Shown: piece after piece, positions 1-9,187 of the stretch
How the letters are laid out: each line of letters starts with the position of its first letter
How positions within the stretch are numbered: position 1 is the stretch's first letter
Source of the DNA: Mycolicibacterium cosmeticum
GTDB lineage: Bacteria; Actinomycetota; Actinomycetes; Mycobacteriales; Mycobacteriaceae
Assembly (NCBI GenBank): GCA_016197365.1
Contig: JACPVS010000006.1
Span: 248,001-312,000 of the forward strand
Direction of reading: 5' to 3'
Length of the DNA: 64,000 bases
Translations under genes and position numbers: made by a program
Notes under the pieces: model-generated
What the model was told of the DNA's origin: nothing
The model's database searches: none
The model's input: only the letters and a program-made list of their open reading frames with translations

Positions 1-3000
1 GTCGGACAGAACTTGGCCATCTGCGCCCAGTCCCTGAGCAGACCGGAGTTCAGGTAGCGGCCTTCGATGCGACCGTATGCCTCCAGGCGGGCAAGGAACG
101 CAAGTGTCAGCGACTGGGCGGACATCAGCATCCACGGGTGCTCGACGGTATCAATGCCGCGCACCCCATCCAGGCGCATCGTGATGGTCTCGTGCGCGAG
201 TCGCGAAGCACGCTTGATCGGCGTCACGACCATCGACAATTGCTGCTCAAAGTTTGACGACCATCCGAATGCTCCCCACTGAGCTCGCCGGCATAGCCCC
301 TCATAAATGCCGGCCCTGAGATTCGCATGGTCCAGCTGCGCGTGAGGTACCTGCTGGATCTCGTGGAGTTTCGATTCGATGCGGTTACCCGGTACGAAGC
401 TCAACTCCAACACCGAAGAGTCAAAGCATGTGTCGTGGAACTTCGCGGTCTTACCCGTTCGCAGTAGCTCCGTGAGTGGTTCGCCGCCGCGGTCTCGCAA
501 GTAGGCCAACGTTTCTGCGCGCTCGGCGGGAACTTTATGGCGGCGGTGATGAAGCGATGGCAAGTCGGCGAGTTCAACCATGCACCCGAACCACGGGTGC
601 GGGTGCAGCTCGTTCGAGGTGTCTTCAGCAGTGAAGTTGTGGTTGACGAGTTCACTGCGGATCAGCATGGCCATCTTGTCGTTCGCGGAAATAGTGCTGT
701 CGCCCAAGCATTCCAGCGCAGCCCGGGGATCTGCGGTCAAGATTCTGATCAGACCTGCGAAACGCTTAGGTTTGCCATCGGCGTGCAACCGGGCCATCGC
801 GGTCCAGACTTCGGGCCGCACACCCACTTCCTCGAGTGCGGATTCGCCCGTTGCGATGTGCCGGGCAAGCATCACCTGCTCTGCTGTGCCGTCGTCACAC
901 CAGCCCGGCTGTTGGATCCGGAAGGCGGACGCAGACGGGACCGCCGGTGGGTCCACAGCCACCCATGGGTCATCTACGAAGAGCTGGCACCGCAGCTCAC
1001 CGTGTCCGACAAAATGGTCGGGCAACGTCGCGCTCCCGTCCACCACCGGGAACGATTCCGGCGCTCGCCAGGGGGCGGTCATTCTCCAGACGTGCACAGC
1101 GAGATCATCGACAGCCGCAACGTCGCTGAATTCGAGTGCGTCGTTCACCAGGTTCGCAGCAGAGGCCAACAATCGAGGACGTGATAGAAGGACAGTGACA
1201 TCGACCGGGCCGGTTTCGGTATGCAAGGTGGCCACTACTCGGCCCGTCGGATGGTGGCGCGCCGTATCGGCGAATTGCTGAGTCCGCGTCTCGAATACGT
1301 CGTTCTGCCGGCGTCGGGGATTCGTGTCGGCCTGGATCAGATCGCCCAGATCGGAAAAGTAGCCGAAGTCGACTCGACTGATCCCTGGCGCGCGGATCGC
1401 GACGTATCGATCCTGGGCGAAGTCTTCAGGATCGCTGACGTCGGGAGTCATTCGCCATGCGATAGGGACGCCGGCTTCACCGCTACGGATCTCGACATAC
1501 GGGGGTCGGAGAATGACCGAATCGGCGATGACGTCGTTACGGACATCGAGCTTCCGCTCTATTACACGAGTGTCGAACGTGATCGGCTCGTGAGGAAGGC
1601 CCTCGCATCCTTCAGCCTCAACCGCCGCGGTGCAGGCAGACAATCCGCCCAGCGCTGGTACCCGAATGGCAGGCTCAAAGTCCGCGTGGAGGCCCTCAAA
1701 CACGTACACCACGCAGCGGGCATCCGAACCCATCGGACCGGTCACCAGAATTTCGAAGTATCCGAGCTGGGCTTCCTCGGCGTCGTCGAACGGATCGACG
1801 CTGGTCTCCTCGTCCTCACCCAGCCAGGTCTCGTTGACCAAGAAATCGGCCTCGCCCACTCGGCGAACCTGGACTTTCCATTCCGGAGGCGGATCCGCGT
1901 GGGTCGATGGCAGGATCACCCAGGGGCGCTGGGTATAAACGGAGCGCCCCTCTGGCGTGAGTACACCGACCGCCGGCTCGCTCAGCACGAAACGCGGACG
2001 GGCATCCTTGCGAACTAGGCGCGGCGTACCCACCGCCGTGCCGTCCCGGTGCAGCTGCAGAGCGCCGATGTCGTCGAGTTCGACGAACACGCTTCGCCAA
2101 CGGTGCCAGCCTGCGGGATTTCCCGTGTCGCGATACTCAACTGGCTGCTGTGAGTAGGCATCCACCAGCTGGTGGTCCTCTGGAAATACCGCCCATACGC
2201 AGTCCTTCAGACCATCACGCCGGGCGATCCGCCGCCCCTTCTCATCAAAGACGAGCAGCGGATCCGGCTGCACGACCAACGCGATGGACGAAGATGAGGT
2301 GTTCGGATGAGACACGATAGCTTCACGAACTGGTCCCGGGACCGCAGCGCGCGCGATGGCAGTCTGGTTCCCCCCGCCCCAGCGTCGACCCGCGAGTACT
2401 TCCCGCACTTCGCCGTCGAACGAGACCCGCCAGGGTGAGTCGGTACCATCCGCAGGCGTGGGCAGTTCCAGGACAATCTCGTCGTCGTCGACCAAGTAGG
2501 TCACCGATGGTTGCGCCAACGTGCCGGCGCCGATTCGACGCCTCCGGATGTTTAGGGGCTCGTCTTTGAGCTGCTGCACCAACTCGTCGAGCAGCACACT
2601 GGGCAACCCTGTCGTCCCGGCATTGAGCTCGCGATCGAAGATGGTTGGGTCGACCGTCGCTTCCTGGATGAACTCGATGATTCGGTCAAGAATGTCGGCG
2701 GCGAACTCAGCACCGTTGATCAAGAAGTTCCGCACCGGCACGTCCAACGTAGACGTCCGATATTCTTTGCCAGGTTCCTGCAGCCATTCCATGACGGCGG
2801 CCCCGGTTGCCGGGCGTCCCTGCGTAATGTGCTCATGGATGATGCCCAACAGGTCACGTAACGAGTGGATCGGTATGCCCGCGTGGAGGGCGAGCATCAT
2901 CACGTACTTGCGGTTGCTGTCGCGTTCGATATCGGGGAATCGGGCCAGCGAGAACTTGTCAAGGATGTCGACGATGCTCCGTCGGATGTCGTTCTCGAAG

Positions 3001-3305
3001 TCGGCGTTTCGAGCCATGCCCAGCTCGTCCCAGTAACTTTCCCAATACGCCCCGTGGTCATAGGCCAGCGAGGCGTGCCCCACCAACGTCAGCAGGGTCA
3101 ACGCCGGGTAGCGCTTGATGATCTTGCGGTACGGAATCTCTTGCTTTTCGTGCTGACGGACTACCGCCCCAAATTTGCGCTGCGACTCGCGGACATCATC
3201 CTCGGAGAAGTCGGCCTCGATCACCAGGCTGACAGGCTGCAACAGTGAACGCCAGCGGTACTCCTCGTCGCTGATCCACTCCGACAAGGTGCGATTGTCC
3301 GACAA
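1..3305 (-). CDS. Very large protein of unknown family, C-terminus outside the window
   Basis: One open frame runs from a TTG start at 3305 to the left edge without a stop, giving at least 1101 residues. The TTG is chosen because GGGGAGG lies a few bases upstream and the translation then begins MSDNRTLSEWISDEEY. No in-frame ATG sits near this point. The first 200 residues look alpha-helical and charged. The middle part (about residues 260-700) looks rich in beta strands, with many Trp, Val and Asp residues, and the rest is helical again. I see no Walker motif, nuclease motif, signal peptide or membrane segment, and I do not recognise the family. It reads in the same direction as the DUF4236-like, helicase and nuclease genes behind it, which suggests an accessory defence cluster. 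Base composition is visibly less GC-rich than the conserved genes at the right end. Confidence 0.75.
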   Translation of the reverse strand, partial: MSDNRTLSEWISDEEYRWRSLLQPVSLVIEADFSEDDVRESQRKFGAVVRQHEKQEIPYRKIIKRYPALTLLTLVGHASLAYDHGAYWESYWDELGMARNADFENDIRRSIVDILDKFSLARFPDIERDSNRKYVMMLALHAGIPIHSLRDLLGIIHEHITQGRPATGAAVMEWLQEPGKEYRTSTLDVPVRNFLINGAEFAADILDRIIEFIQEATVDPTIFDRELNAGTTGLPSVLLDELVQQLKDEPLNIRRRRIGAGTLAQPSVTYLVDDDEIVLELPTPADGTDSPWRVSFDGEVREVLAGRRWGGGNQTAIARAAVPGPVREAIVSHPNTSSSSIALVVQPDPLLVFDEKGRRIARRDGLKDCVWAVFPEDHQLVDAYSQQPVEYRDTGNPAGWHRWRSVFVELDDIGALQLHRDGTAVGTPRLVRKDARPRFVLSEPAVGVLTPEGRSVYTQRPWVILPSTHADPPPEWKVQVRRVGEADFLVNETWLGEDEETSVDPFDDAEEAQLGYFEILVTGPMGSDARCVVYVFEGLHADFEPAIRVPALGGLSACTAAVEAEGCEGLPHEPITFDTRVIERKLDVRNDVIADSVILRPPYVEIRSGEAGVPIAWRMTPDVSDPEDFAQDRYVAIRAPGISRVDFGYFSDLGDLIQADTNPRRRQNDVFETRTQQFADTARHHPTGRVVATLHTETGPVDVTVLLSRPRLLASAANLVNDALEFSDVAAVDDLAVHVWRMTAPWRAPESFPVVDGSATLPDHFVGHGELRCQLFVDDPWVAVDPPAVPSASAFRIQQPGWCDDGTAEQVMLARHIATGESALEEVGVRPEVWTAMARLHADGKPKRFAGLIRILTADPRAALECLGDSTISANDKMAMLIRSELVNHNFTAEDTSNELHPHPWFGCMVELADLPSLHHRRHKVPAERAETLAYLRDRGGEPLTELLRTGKTAKFHDTCFDSSVLELSFVPGNRIESKLHEIQQVPHAQLDHANLRAGIYEGLCRRAQWGAFGWSSNFEQQLSMVVTPIKRASRLAHETITMRLDGVRGIDTVEHPWMLMSAQSLTLAFLARLEAYGRIEGRYLNSGLLRDWAQMAKFCP

Positions 3306-3597
3306 CGTGCCTCCCCTTGAGCAACTGATAGGCACTTTAGGACAAGTCACCGACAAACTAGCGTGTTAGCCACGCCGGCGCAGCAAATATTGACGCGGTT
3401 CGCTAGAAATTAGCGTCTCTGGGCAGGTGAGCTTCGGCGTGCCGTTTGCTAGATCAGCTACCTCACGCGACAGCGGTTCACGCACCCAGACGAATCGCGG
3501 TCAAAGCTGGCGGGCGGGAAGTCCTAGTCGCCATACCCCGGGACGTCGCCATTGTCGGGCGCCTCTCGAAGACCTTCGGTGGTTCGCTGGGCCCGAC
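3306..3597. other. Intergenic, about 290 bases, no gene seen
   Basis: No convincing coding frame on either strand. It holds the upstream region of the large left-edge gene, including its GGGGAGG ribosome site. A short perfect inverted repeat, CGCTA / TAGCG with a 5-base loop, lies at 3401-3415. The stem is too short for a confident terminator call. Confidence 0.4.
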
Positions 3598-4800
3598 TTA
3601 GGCTTGCGCCCATTCCATGTTGCACCAACGGCATGCCCTGACAACTTCAGCCCACTTCGGTTCATCTGTCCGCGGTGCCCTGAAACTGTGAGTGTCAAGC
3701 TGGTCGCAACCCGGGCAAGGGCAAAAGCTGACGAAGGCTTCCGGCGCCTGGGTACGCATGAACTCCACTGACTCCGTGCGGAGGAATCGTCGCCTCATGG
3801 GAGCGGTGCCCACGTAGGCGTTCGATATCGATGCAACCACCTGGGCGAGGTCGTCGCCAGCGTTCTTGCCCAAGGGCTTCAACCTTCCCTTTCTATCCTG
3901 ATTGACTCGAAGATCGGACGCCGACAACATGACATCGACGAGATTATTCTTGGCCCAATCCATGCTCAGAACACGCCTGCTCAGGGTGGCGGCATAGATT
4001 GCGTCGAGCTGCGAGGTGACCTTCGTGAAGCGCCCGCGGAGGTCGTAGCGTAGTACCACTACGCACGCTAGCTGGGCGGCTGGCGCGCAGGCAAAGGCCT
4101 CTTTTGCAGTGGCGATGACCGTGGAGGCCACGGCTCGTCGGTACAGCTCTATCTTCTCCTTCTCGGATCTAGGCCGCGTCGTCGACCCGGACTGCACGAT
4201 CCCCTCTGCAATCTCGAGCCCCGGATACTGCACTACCAAGGTGAGGTAGTTGCCCACACCACCGCGACCGGCGTCGACGCATACGGATTGGCTCGCATTG
4301 TCAGCGAATGCTTGGTCGACCGTTGCAATAACGACATCCCGGTCGTGCGCCTTAAGAAGATTCCACTGCTCCATATCTCGCCGATAGCTGGCCATTCTGT
4401 CGAGGTAGCTTGCCTTGGCCGTCAATTGCTCGTCATCATCGATGAACCAAAGGTTGTTCCATCGCCGAGGCGCTTCCTCCAACCTGGGTCTTATCGGTTT
4501 CGCGGACCGGGGGAATTCCTCCAAATGCAAAGTGGTGAGGATCTTTGCAGCGCGCAAGCTGTCGGACGCGAGTCGCTTGGCATCCCGTTCCCCTGCGAAG
4601 GTTCCGATCATCGCGGCTATACCCGCAACGAGTTCCAACCCTGCCAACAGCCCTTCGGCAGCCGAAGGCTGCTGCGATTTCTTTGGCGGCCGGTACCGTG
4701 CCGATGCGCTGCGTGTTCTCTCGGCGCGGGTTGACGCTCTGACGCTAGACCCCGACGCCCGAAGATTCACGCCGGGTGCGATGCGAATACTCATCCCCAT
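3598..4800 (-). CDS. DUF4236-like N-terminus fused to unknown domain with C-terminal zinc ribbon
   Basis: About 400 residues. The frame is open to 4848, but the ATG at 4800 has GGAAGG about nine bases upstream, so I start there (MGMSIRIAPGVNL...). The first 25 residues resemble the short DUF4236 motif, in which a beta hairpin of the form IRxxPGVxLxxSxS opens the protein. A hydrophobic stretch follows around residues 47-62 (LLAGLELVAGIAAMIG). The C-terminus carries CPCPGC and, about 25 residues on, CRWC, a likely zinc ribbon. The middle is a mixed alpha/beta region with no known catalytic motif. It sits about 120 bases after the PLD-helicase gene in the same direction and may be co-transcribed with it. 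Function unknown; a membrane-associated or nucleic-acid-binding accessory protein of the island is possible. Confidence 0.7.
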   Translation of the reverse strand: MGMSIRIAPGVNLRASGSSVRASTRAERTRSASARYRPPKKSQQPSAAEGLLAGLELVAGIAAMIGTFAGERDAKRLASDSLRAAKILTTLHLEEFPRSAKPIRPRLEEAPRRWNNLWFIDDDEQLTAKASYLDRMASYRRDMEQWNLLKAHDRDVVIATVDQAFADNASQSVCVDAGRGGVGNYLTLVVQYPGLEIAEGIVQSGSTTRPRSEKEKIELYRRAVASTVIATAKEAFACAPAAQLACVVVLRYDLRGRFTKVTSQLDAIYAATLSRRVLSMDWAKNNLVDVMLSASDLRVNQDRKGRLKPLGKNAGDDLAQVVASISNAYVGTAPMRRRFLRTESVEFMRTQAPEAFVSFCPCPGCDQLDTHSFRAPRTDEPKWAEVVRACRWCNMEWAQA

Positions 4801-4919
4801 TGCAACGCACCTTCCAGCCCGTCCTGCACGGTCATCCCTCACCCACATTTCGACGGCGCCGCCTCTTCAAGGTAACCGCCTGGCGTTCAATGACATCGAC
4901 CCGCATCTTCTGCACGCCG

Positions 4920-7900
4920 TCACGCCACAGCGGCCCTAGCACCCAAATACACCTCCGCCGGCATCGAGCGCCGCAGCCGCCACGTGATCGCCATCGGCCG
5001 CTCCCCCTCGTGTGACACGTAGTCGGCCGGCCCAAGAAACACATAAGGTGCGCCGTCTCCGAACGCAGACTTCTTGGTCTCCCGCACGAACAGCAAGATG
5101 TGCGAACCGTTGCGCCGATGGTTGATGTACCGCTGACCGGTCGGCGAAGCAGCGGAGGTCGTCGATTGCGACTCCCAATGGAACAGCTCTGAACTAAGCG
5201 CGAAGTCCCGGTACATGGTCGTCGGCGAGTAGTCGGTATCCGACTTCTTGAGCGTGATGAGGAAGGCGTCCGCATTAGCCGTCGGGCACCACGCGACACC
5301 CTCCCGCATCGTGGCAGGACTGCGGCCCTCCGCCGTCCAGCCCAGCGCGGCGAGGATCTCCTCCCGCGAGTACGTCGCGTGCAACGCCAACGGCACCCCG
5401 GCCAACGCCGATGCCACGTCCCCTAGGTCGTAGGTGCTGCGATGCGCCGCACCGAAGGCAATGTCGACGATCTGCTTCATCTCGTCGGCGATGTCTTCGC
5501 CGCGTAGGGCATCGATTCCGGCTGCCGCGCTGTCGAATCCGCCACCGCCGGGGTACAGCGAGTAGAACAGCATCTGCGCCAGACGCTGTTCGGCGTGACT
5601 GCCGCCTAAATCGCTCCCTTCCAGCAAGGCCTGGTACGCATCGGCGCGACGTCGGTCATCGACGTGTGCCACCGCCTTCAACCTCTTGACTAATTCCGAC
5701 TCTCTTGGCCCCGGATGCTCCCCCAACTTGCCGGCGTCCCGACAGAGCGTGGTCCAGGAGCGGCCCGGCCGCAGAATGTCCTCGAGCCCTCGCTCGTATT
5801 CGTCCAGGTAACCCGCCAGCTCCTGCCCGGGATAGGAGCGGATCTCGGCGATCAGAGCCGCCTTCTTCGGCGATACCTGTTGGCGAACATTTTCCAGCAC
5901 AAGTTCCTTGGCCACCGCGTCGAGAACAATCTGGCTTCCCGATGGCAAGAACGGAAATCCGTCCTCCACTTGCCTTTCCAGCTGCTTGCGGCCGAGGCCA
6001 GTGAGGGCTTGGAATCGTTGGTCGAATCGAAACTCGCGGCGTTGATGCCCCACGAAATCCAGGGCTGTCAGCACCGACTTGCCGGGCGCAAGGCGCAGAC
6101 CTCGTCCAAGCTGCTGCAAGAAGATGGTGGCACTCTCGGTGGGCCGCAGGAACAACACAGTGTCCACCAGTGGGATGTCGAGTCCCTCATTAAACAGGTC
6201 AACGGTGAACAGCACGTTGACATCTCCATCGCGCAGGGCAGCGAGCGCGGCACGTCTTTCGATTGAGTCGTCAAGACCCACCACCGCACGTGCCGGAATG
6301 CCGGCCTGGACGAACTTGTCGGCCATGTAGCGGGCGTGCTCGACACTGACGCAGAACCCAAGCGCGCGCATCGTCCCGACATCGGTGATCTTGTCGCGCA
6401 GTTGGTCGATGACGATGCGGGTTCGCGCATCGTTTCCGGTGTATAGCGTGGTCAGCTGCGCGAGGTCGTATCCGCCGCGTCTCCACTGCAACACCTCAAG
6501 ATCCGTGCCGTCGTGGATTCCGAAGTAATGAAAGGGGCACAGAAGGTTCTGTTCGAGTGCGTCCCAGAGTCGCAGCTCGGCGGCGGTGCGGCCGCCAAAG
6601 AAACTCCGGACATCTATGCCGTCGCTGCGTTCCGGGGTAGCGGTAAGGCCGAGGAGCTCCATCGGCTCAATGTGGTTGAGCAGACGCTGGTAAGACGCGG
6701 CCTGCGCGTGGTGGAACTCGTCGATGACCACCACGTCAAAATGATCCGAGCCAATGGTTGACAATCGGTCCACTGTAAGCGACTGGACACTGGCGAACAC
6801 GTGCCGCCAGTTCTCGGGCTGCTGGCCATCGACCAACAGCTCTCCAAAGGTGGCGTCGGTGAGTACCTCTTGATACATCCGCCGCGCCTGTTCGAGAATC
6901 TCCTTACGGTGGGCCACGAAGAGCAACTTCAGGTTTGACCCGTGTACCTCGCGGGCCAACCGCCGATAATCGAGGGCGGCGATGACCGTCTTGCCGGTGC
7001 CGGTGGCAGCCACGATGAGGTTGCGGTGCCGATCGTGCAGCGTTCGTTCGGCGTCGAGCTGCTCCAGAAGCTCAGCCTGGTAGGGCTTAGCCGTGACTTC
7101 CAACCCCGACAGGGTGATCGCTAGCGGGTCCCGCACCTTCTTGCCCGACGCGATTTCGAGTGCACTACGCAGGCGATCCCCGTCCTCGTCAGGCCTGTAC
7201 TGTTCGAATTCGCGGTTCTCCCAATAGGAGTCGAACGTCGCACGGAACTTCTCCAACAGGTGCGGCGTGGCGATCGCCGACAGCCGTACATTCCATTCGA
7301 GGCCGTCCACCAACGCTGAGTGCGACAGGTTCGACGAGCCGACGTAGGCCGTATGGAAGCCGGTGTTGCGCCGTATCAGCCAGGCTTTCGCGTGCAACCG
7401 TGTCATGTTGGTGTCGTAGTTGATGCGGACCTCGGCACCGAACTCATCGACCAGCCGGTCCAGCGCCTTCGCGTCGGTGGCGCCGATGTAGGTAGTGGTG
7501 ATGACCCGCAATGGGACACCGCGTTGGCGTAGTTCGGTGAGCTCACGCTCCAGTAGCCGCAGACCGTGCCATTTCACAAACGCGCAGAGCAAGTCGACGT
7601 GATCAGCACTGGCCAACTCTGCCCGCAGCTCGGCAGCCAAGGTGGGTTCGTTGCGCGCGTTGGTCATCAATGCGGCATCCGACAGAGGCGTGGCTGGCCG
7701 CGGCGGCCGAATAGAACCCAGGACATTTTCTGTGACGGCATCCAACCGCCGAATCTTGGTCGGGTCGTCTTGGTAGATGCTCTCGGTCAGTACGTCTGTG
7801 TCACCGAGAGCATCGAGGATTCTTCGGGTCAGCTGCGCCCGTTCTTCGGCACCTCGGGCGGCACGCAGCTGGCGTTCGATGAGCGGGCTGAGGTGGCGGG

Positions 7901-8021
7901 CGAGGACGAGTGCCTGCTCGGCGTCGTCTACTGCGCTCAGATCACTTCTGAGACCGGAGTTCTGAGCGAGCGCCGAATTGAGTCGTTCGGTGAGGAGCGT
8001 CTCATACAGTCCAATATCCAC
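4920..8021 (-). CDS. PLD-like nuclease / DEAH-box helicase / DUF3427 protein
   Basis: 1033 residues from a GTG start. Residues about 110-270 form a phospholipase D-like nuclease domain with the HxK motif (RLHAKAWL, about 209-216) followed by GSSNLS. Residues about 310-680 are a superfamily 2 helicase: Walker A AATGTGKT (about 338), DEFHHA (motif II), GLTATPER (motif III) and QLGRGLRLAPGK (motif VI). The C-terminal third matches DUF3427, which in this architecture follows the helicase. Proteins of this layout are common in bacterial accessory and defence islands and probably translocate on and cut foreign DNA, although target specificity is not known. The gene lies between the DUF4236-like gene and a PD-(D/E)XK nuclease gene, all in one direction. 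It is intact and of usual length. Confidence 0.9.
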   Translation of the reverse strand: MDIGLYETLLTERLNSALAQNSGLRSDLSAVDDAEQALVLARHLSPLIERQLRAARGAEERAQLTRRILDALGDTDVLTESIYQDDPTKIRRLDAVTENVLGSIRPPRPATPLSDAALMTNARNEPTLAAELRAELASADHVDLLCAFVKWHGLRLLERELTELRQRGVPLRVITTTYIGATDAKALDRLVDEFGAEVRINYDTNMTRLHAKAWLIRRNTGFHTAYVGSSNLSHSALVDGLEWNVRLSAIATPHLLEKFRATFDSYWENREFEQYRPDEDGDRLRSALEIASGKKVRDPLAITLSGLEVTAKPYQAELLEQLDAERTLHDRHRNLIVAATGTGKTVIAALDYRRLAREVHGSNLKLLFVAHRKEILEQARRMYQEVLTDATFGELLVDGQQPENWRHVFASVQSLTVDRLSTIGSDHFDVVVIDEFHHAQAASYQRLLNHIEPMELLGLTATPERSDGIDVRSFFGGRTAAELRLWDALEQNLLCPFHYFGIHDGTDLEVLQWRRGGYDLAQLTTLYTGNDARTRIVIDQLRDKITDVGTMRALGFCVSVEHARYMADKFVQAGIPARAVVGLDDSIERRAALAALRDGDVNVLFTVDLFNEGLDIPLVDTVLFLRPTESATIFLQQLGRGLRLAPGKSVLTALDFVGHQRREFRFDQRFQALTGLGRKQLERQVEDGFPFLPSGSQIVLDAVAKELVLENVRQQVSPKKAALIAEIRSYPGQELAGYLDEYERGLEDILRPGRSWTTLCRDAGKLGEHPGPRESELVKRLKAVAHVDDRRRADAYQALLEGSDLGGSHAEQRLAQMLFYSLYPGGGGFDSAAAGIDALRGEDIADEMKQIVDIAFGAAHRSTYDLGDVASALAGVPLALHATYSREEILAALGWTAEGRSPATMREGVAWCPTANADAFLITLKKSDTDYSPTTMYRDFALSSELFHWESQSTTSAASPTGQRYINHRRNGSHILLFVRETKKSAFGDGAPYVFLGPADYVSHEGERPMAITWRLRRSMPAEVYLGARAAVA

Positions 8022-8137
8022 CTGGCGAGACTAACGCGACACGGTGACACAATGCCTAGCCCAGGGACAACGAATGACGCCTCCGCCACATCGCCATTCT
8101 GGCCGCCATCATAAAATAACGTCGGGTCGATCCCCGA

Positions 8138-9130
8138 TCAGTGCGCAGTTACCGTTTGCGCCACTGCTCGGAGCGTGGAATCAATTTGTTGAGCTCGGAC
8201 ATAGCCGAATCTCCATTCGTTACCACTCTGCTCTTCAATTTTCCAAGCAAAGTCAACTGGCATTTCTGGCCTGCCCCATATGACACCATGACTGCGCGAC
8301 AGATTCGTAACCGAAACGCCGAGCCAAAGGCCGCTGACTGCCGATGACTTCAGCGGGTGCACGGACACCAACGGGCTCCTATTGCTGTGCGTAAGAAAGA
8401 TCGACCTATTTTTGGAATGCTTTACGGTGAAGCCGTACTTTTCCGCAGAGCCGACGTACTCCTCTAGGAGTGCTCGAATACCCTTTTGTCCAGCAACTAC
8501 TGACCATCGGTCGAGATTCTCTGGATAGGAGTCGTGCGAACCTCGCAGCGGCGACGCCTTCGCCACGGTCTGCTTGTCGCGCAGGAACTCGTAGTAGGCG
8601 GCCAGAATTGCATTCGACGAGGCATGTCTATTGATTAGGGCTACCATTTCAGATAGCGCCAGGACAATGACTGATTCTTGAACTGCCCGTTCAGATTTCG
8701 CCAATGCGTCGTCGAATGTGAACACTGCCGCACGAACGTCGCCAATGACCCTCCGCTTCAGTCGATCTCGATAATCCAAAACTTGTTCAATCGCGTTGAG
8801 ATCGCGACGGACTTTATTTTCAATCACGATTCTCAACATGCTCTCATCGGACATGCGATAAGTCACGAGGATGTCTATTCGCTTGCGGTTGTTGGTGACA
8901 TCGAGGTCGGACGGTGACACGACCTGGAGACCCGGATCATCTGGATTCTTCTCCAGCTCGATGCTCTCGAGGGTCGCACCGATTGGGACATTCAACTTGA
9001 GCCGCAGATCGGTGTTGAGCGACTTCAACTCGATCTCATCGGATTGCTCGGAGGACAGTACCCATGCCCAAAGAGCTGTGGTGCTTAGCTCCTTCGATGC
9101 GAAGTCAAAGATGCTTTTTCTCCGTTCCAT
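8138..9130 (-). CDS. PD-(D/E)XK nuclease family protein
   Basis: 330 residues. I use ATG 9130, which has AGGA eight bases upstream and begins MERRKSIFDFASKELS; a TTG eight codons earlier has no well-spaced ribosome site. The motif RIDILVTYR, then IVIENKV and a QVLDYRDRL helix, matches the PD-(D/E)XK core of the PF14281-type family (D ... ExK with an ENK version, then Q and Y on the following helix). Such proteins occur beside restriction and defence genes. The codon and base usage is clearly more AT-rich than that of the neighbours, which points to horizontal transfer. It follows the NERD-helicase gene and precedes the PLD-helicase gene on the same strand. Substrate unknown. Confidence 0.8.
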   Translation of the reverse strand: MERRKSIFDFASKELSTTALWAWVLSSEQSDEIELKSLNTDLRLKLNVPIGATLESIELEKNPDDPGLQVVSPSDLDVTNNRKRIDILVTYRMSDESMLRIVIENKVRRDLNAIEQVLDYRDRLKRRVIGDVRAAVFTFDDALAKSERAVQESVIVLALSEMVALINRHASSNAILAAYYEFLRDKQTVAKASPLRGSHDSYPENLDRWSVVAGQKGIRALLEEYVGSAEKYGFTVKHSKNRSIFLTHSNRSPLVSVHPLKSSAVSGLWLGVSVTNLSRSHGVIWGRPEMPVDFAWKIEEQSGNEWRFGYVRAQQIDSTLRAVAQTVTAH

Positions 9131-9187
9131 ATCCGCATCCTGCCGAACGATCAACGCTCCCGCAGCGGGATTGGCTGGTCCGCTCGT

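Noticed and set aside
3401..3415. CGCTA/TAGCG hairpin as a terminator
   Set aside because: Only five base pairs and no T run; too weak to call.
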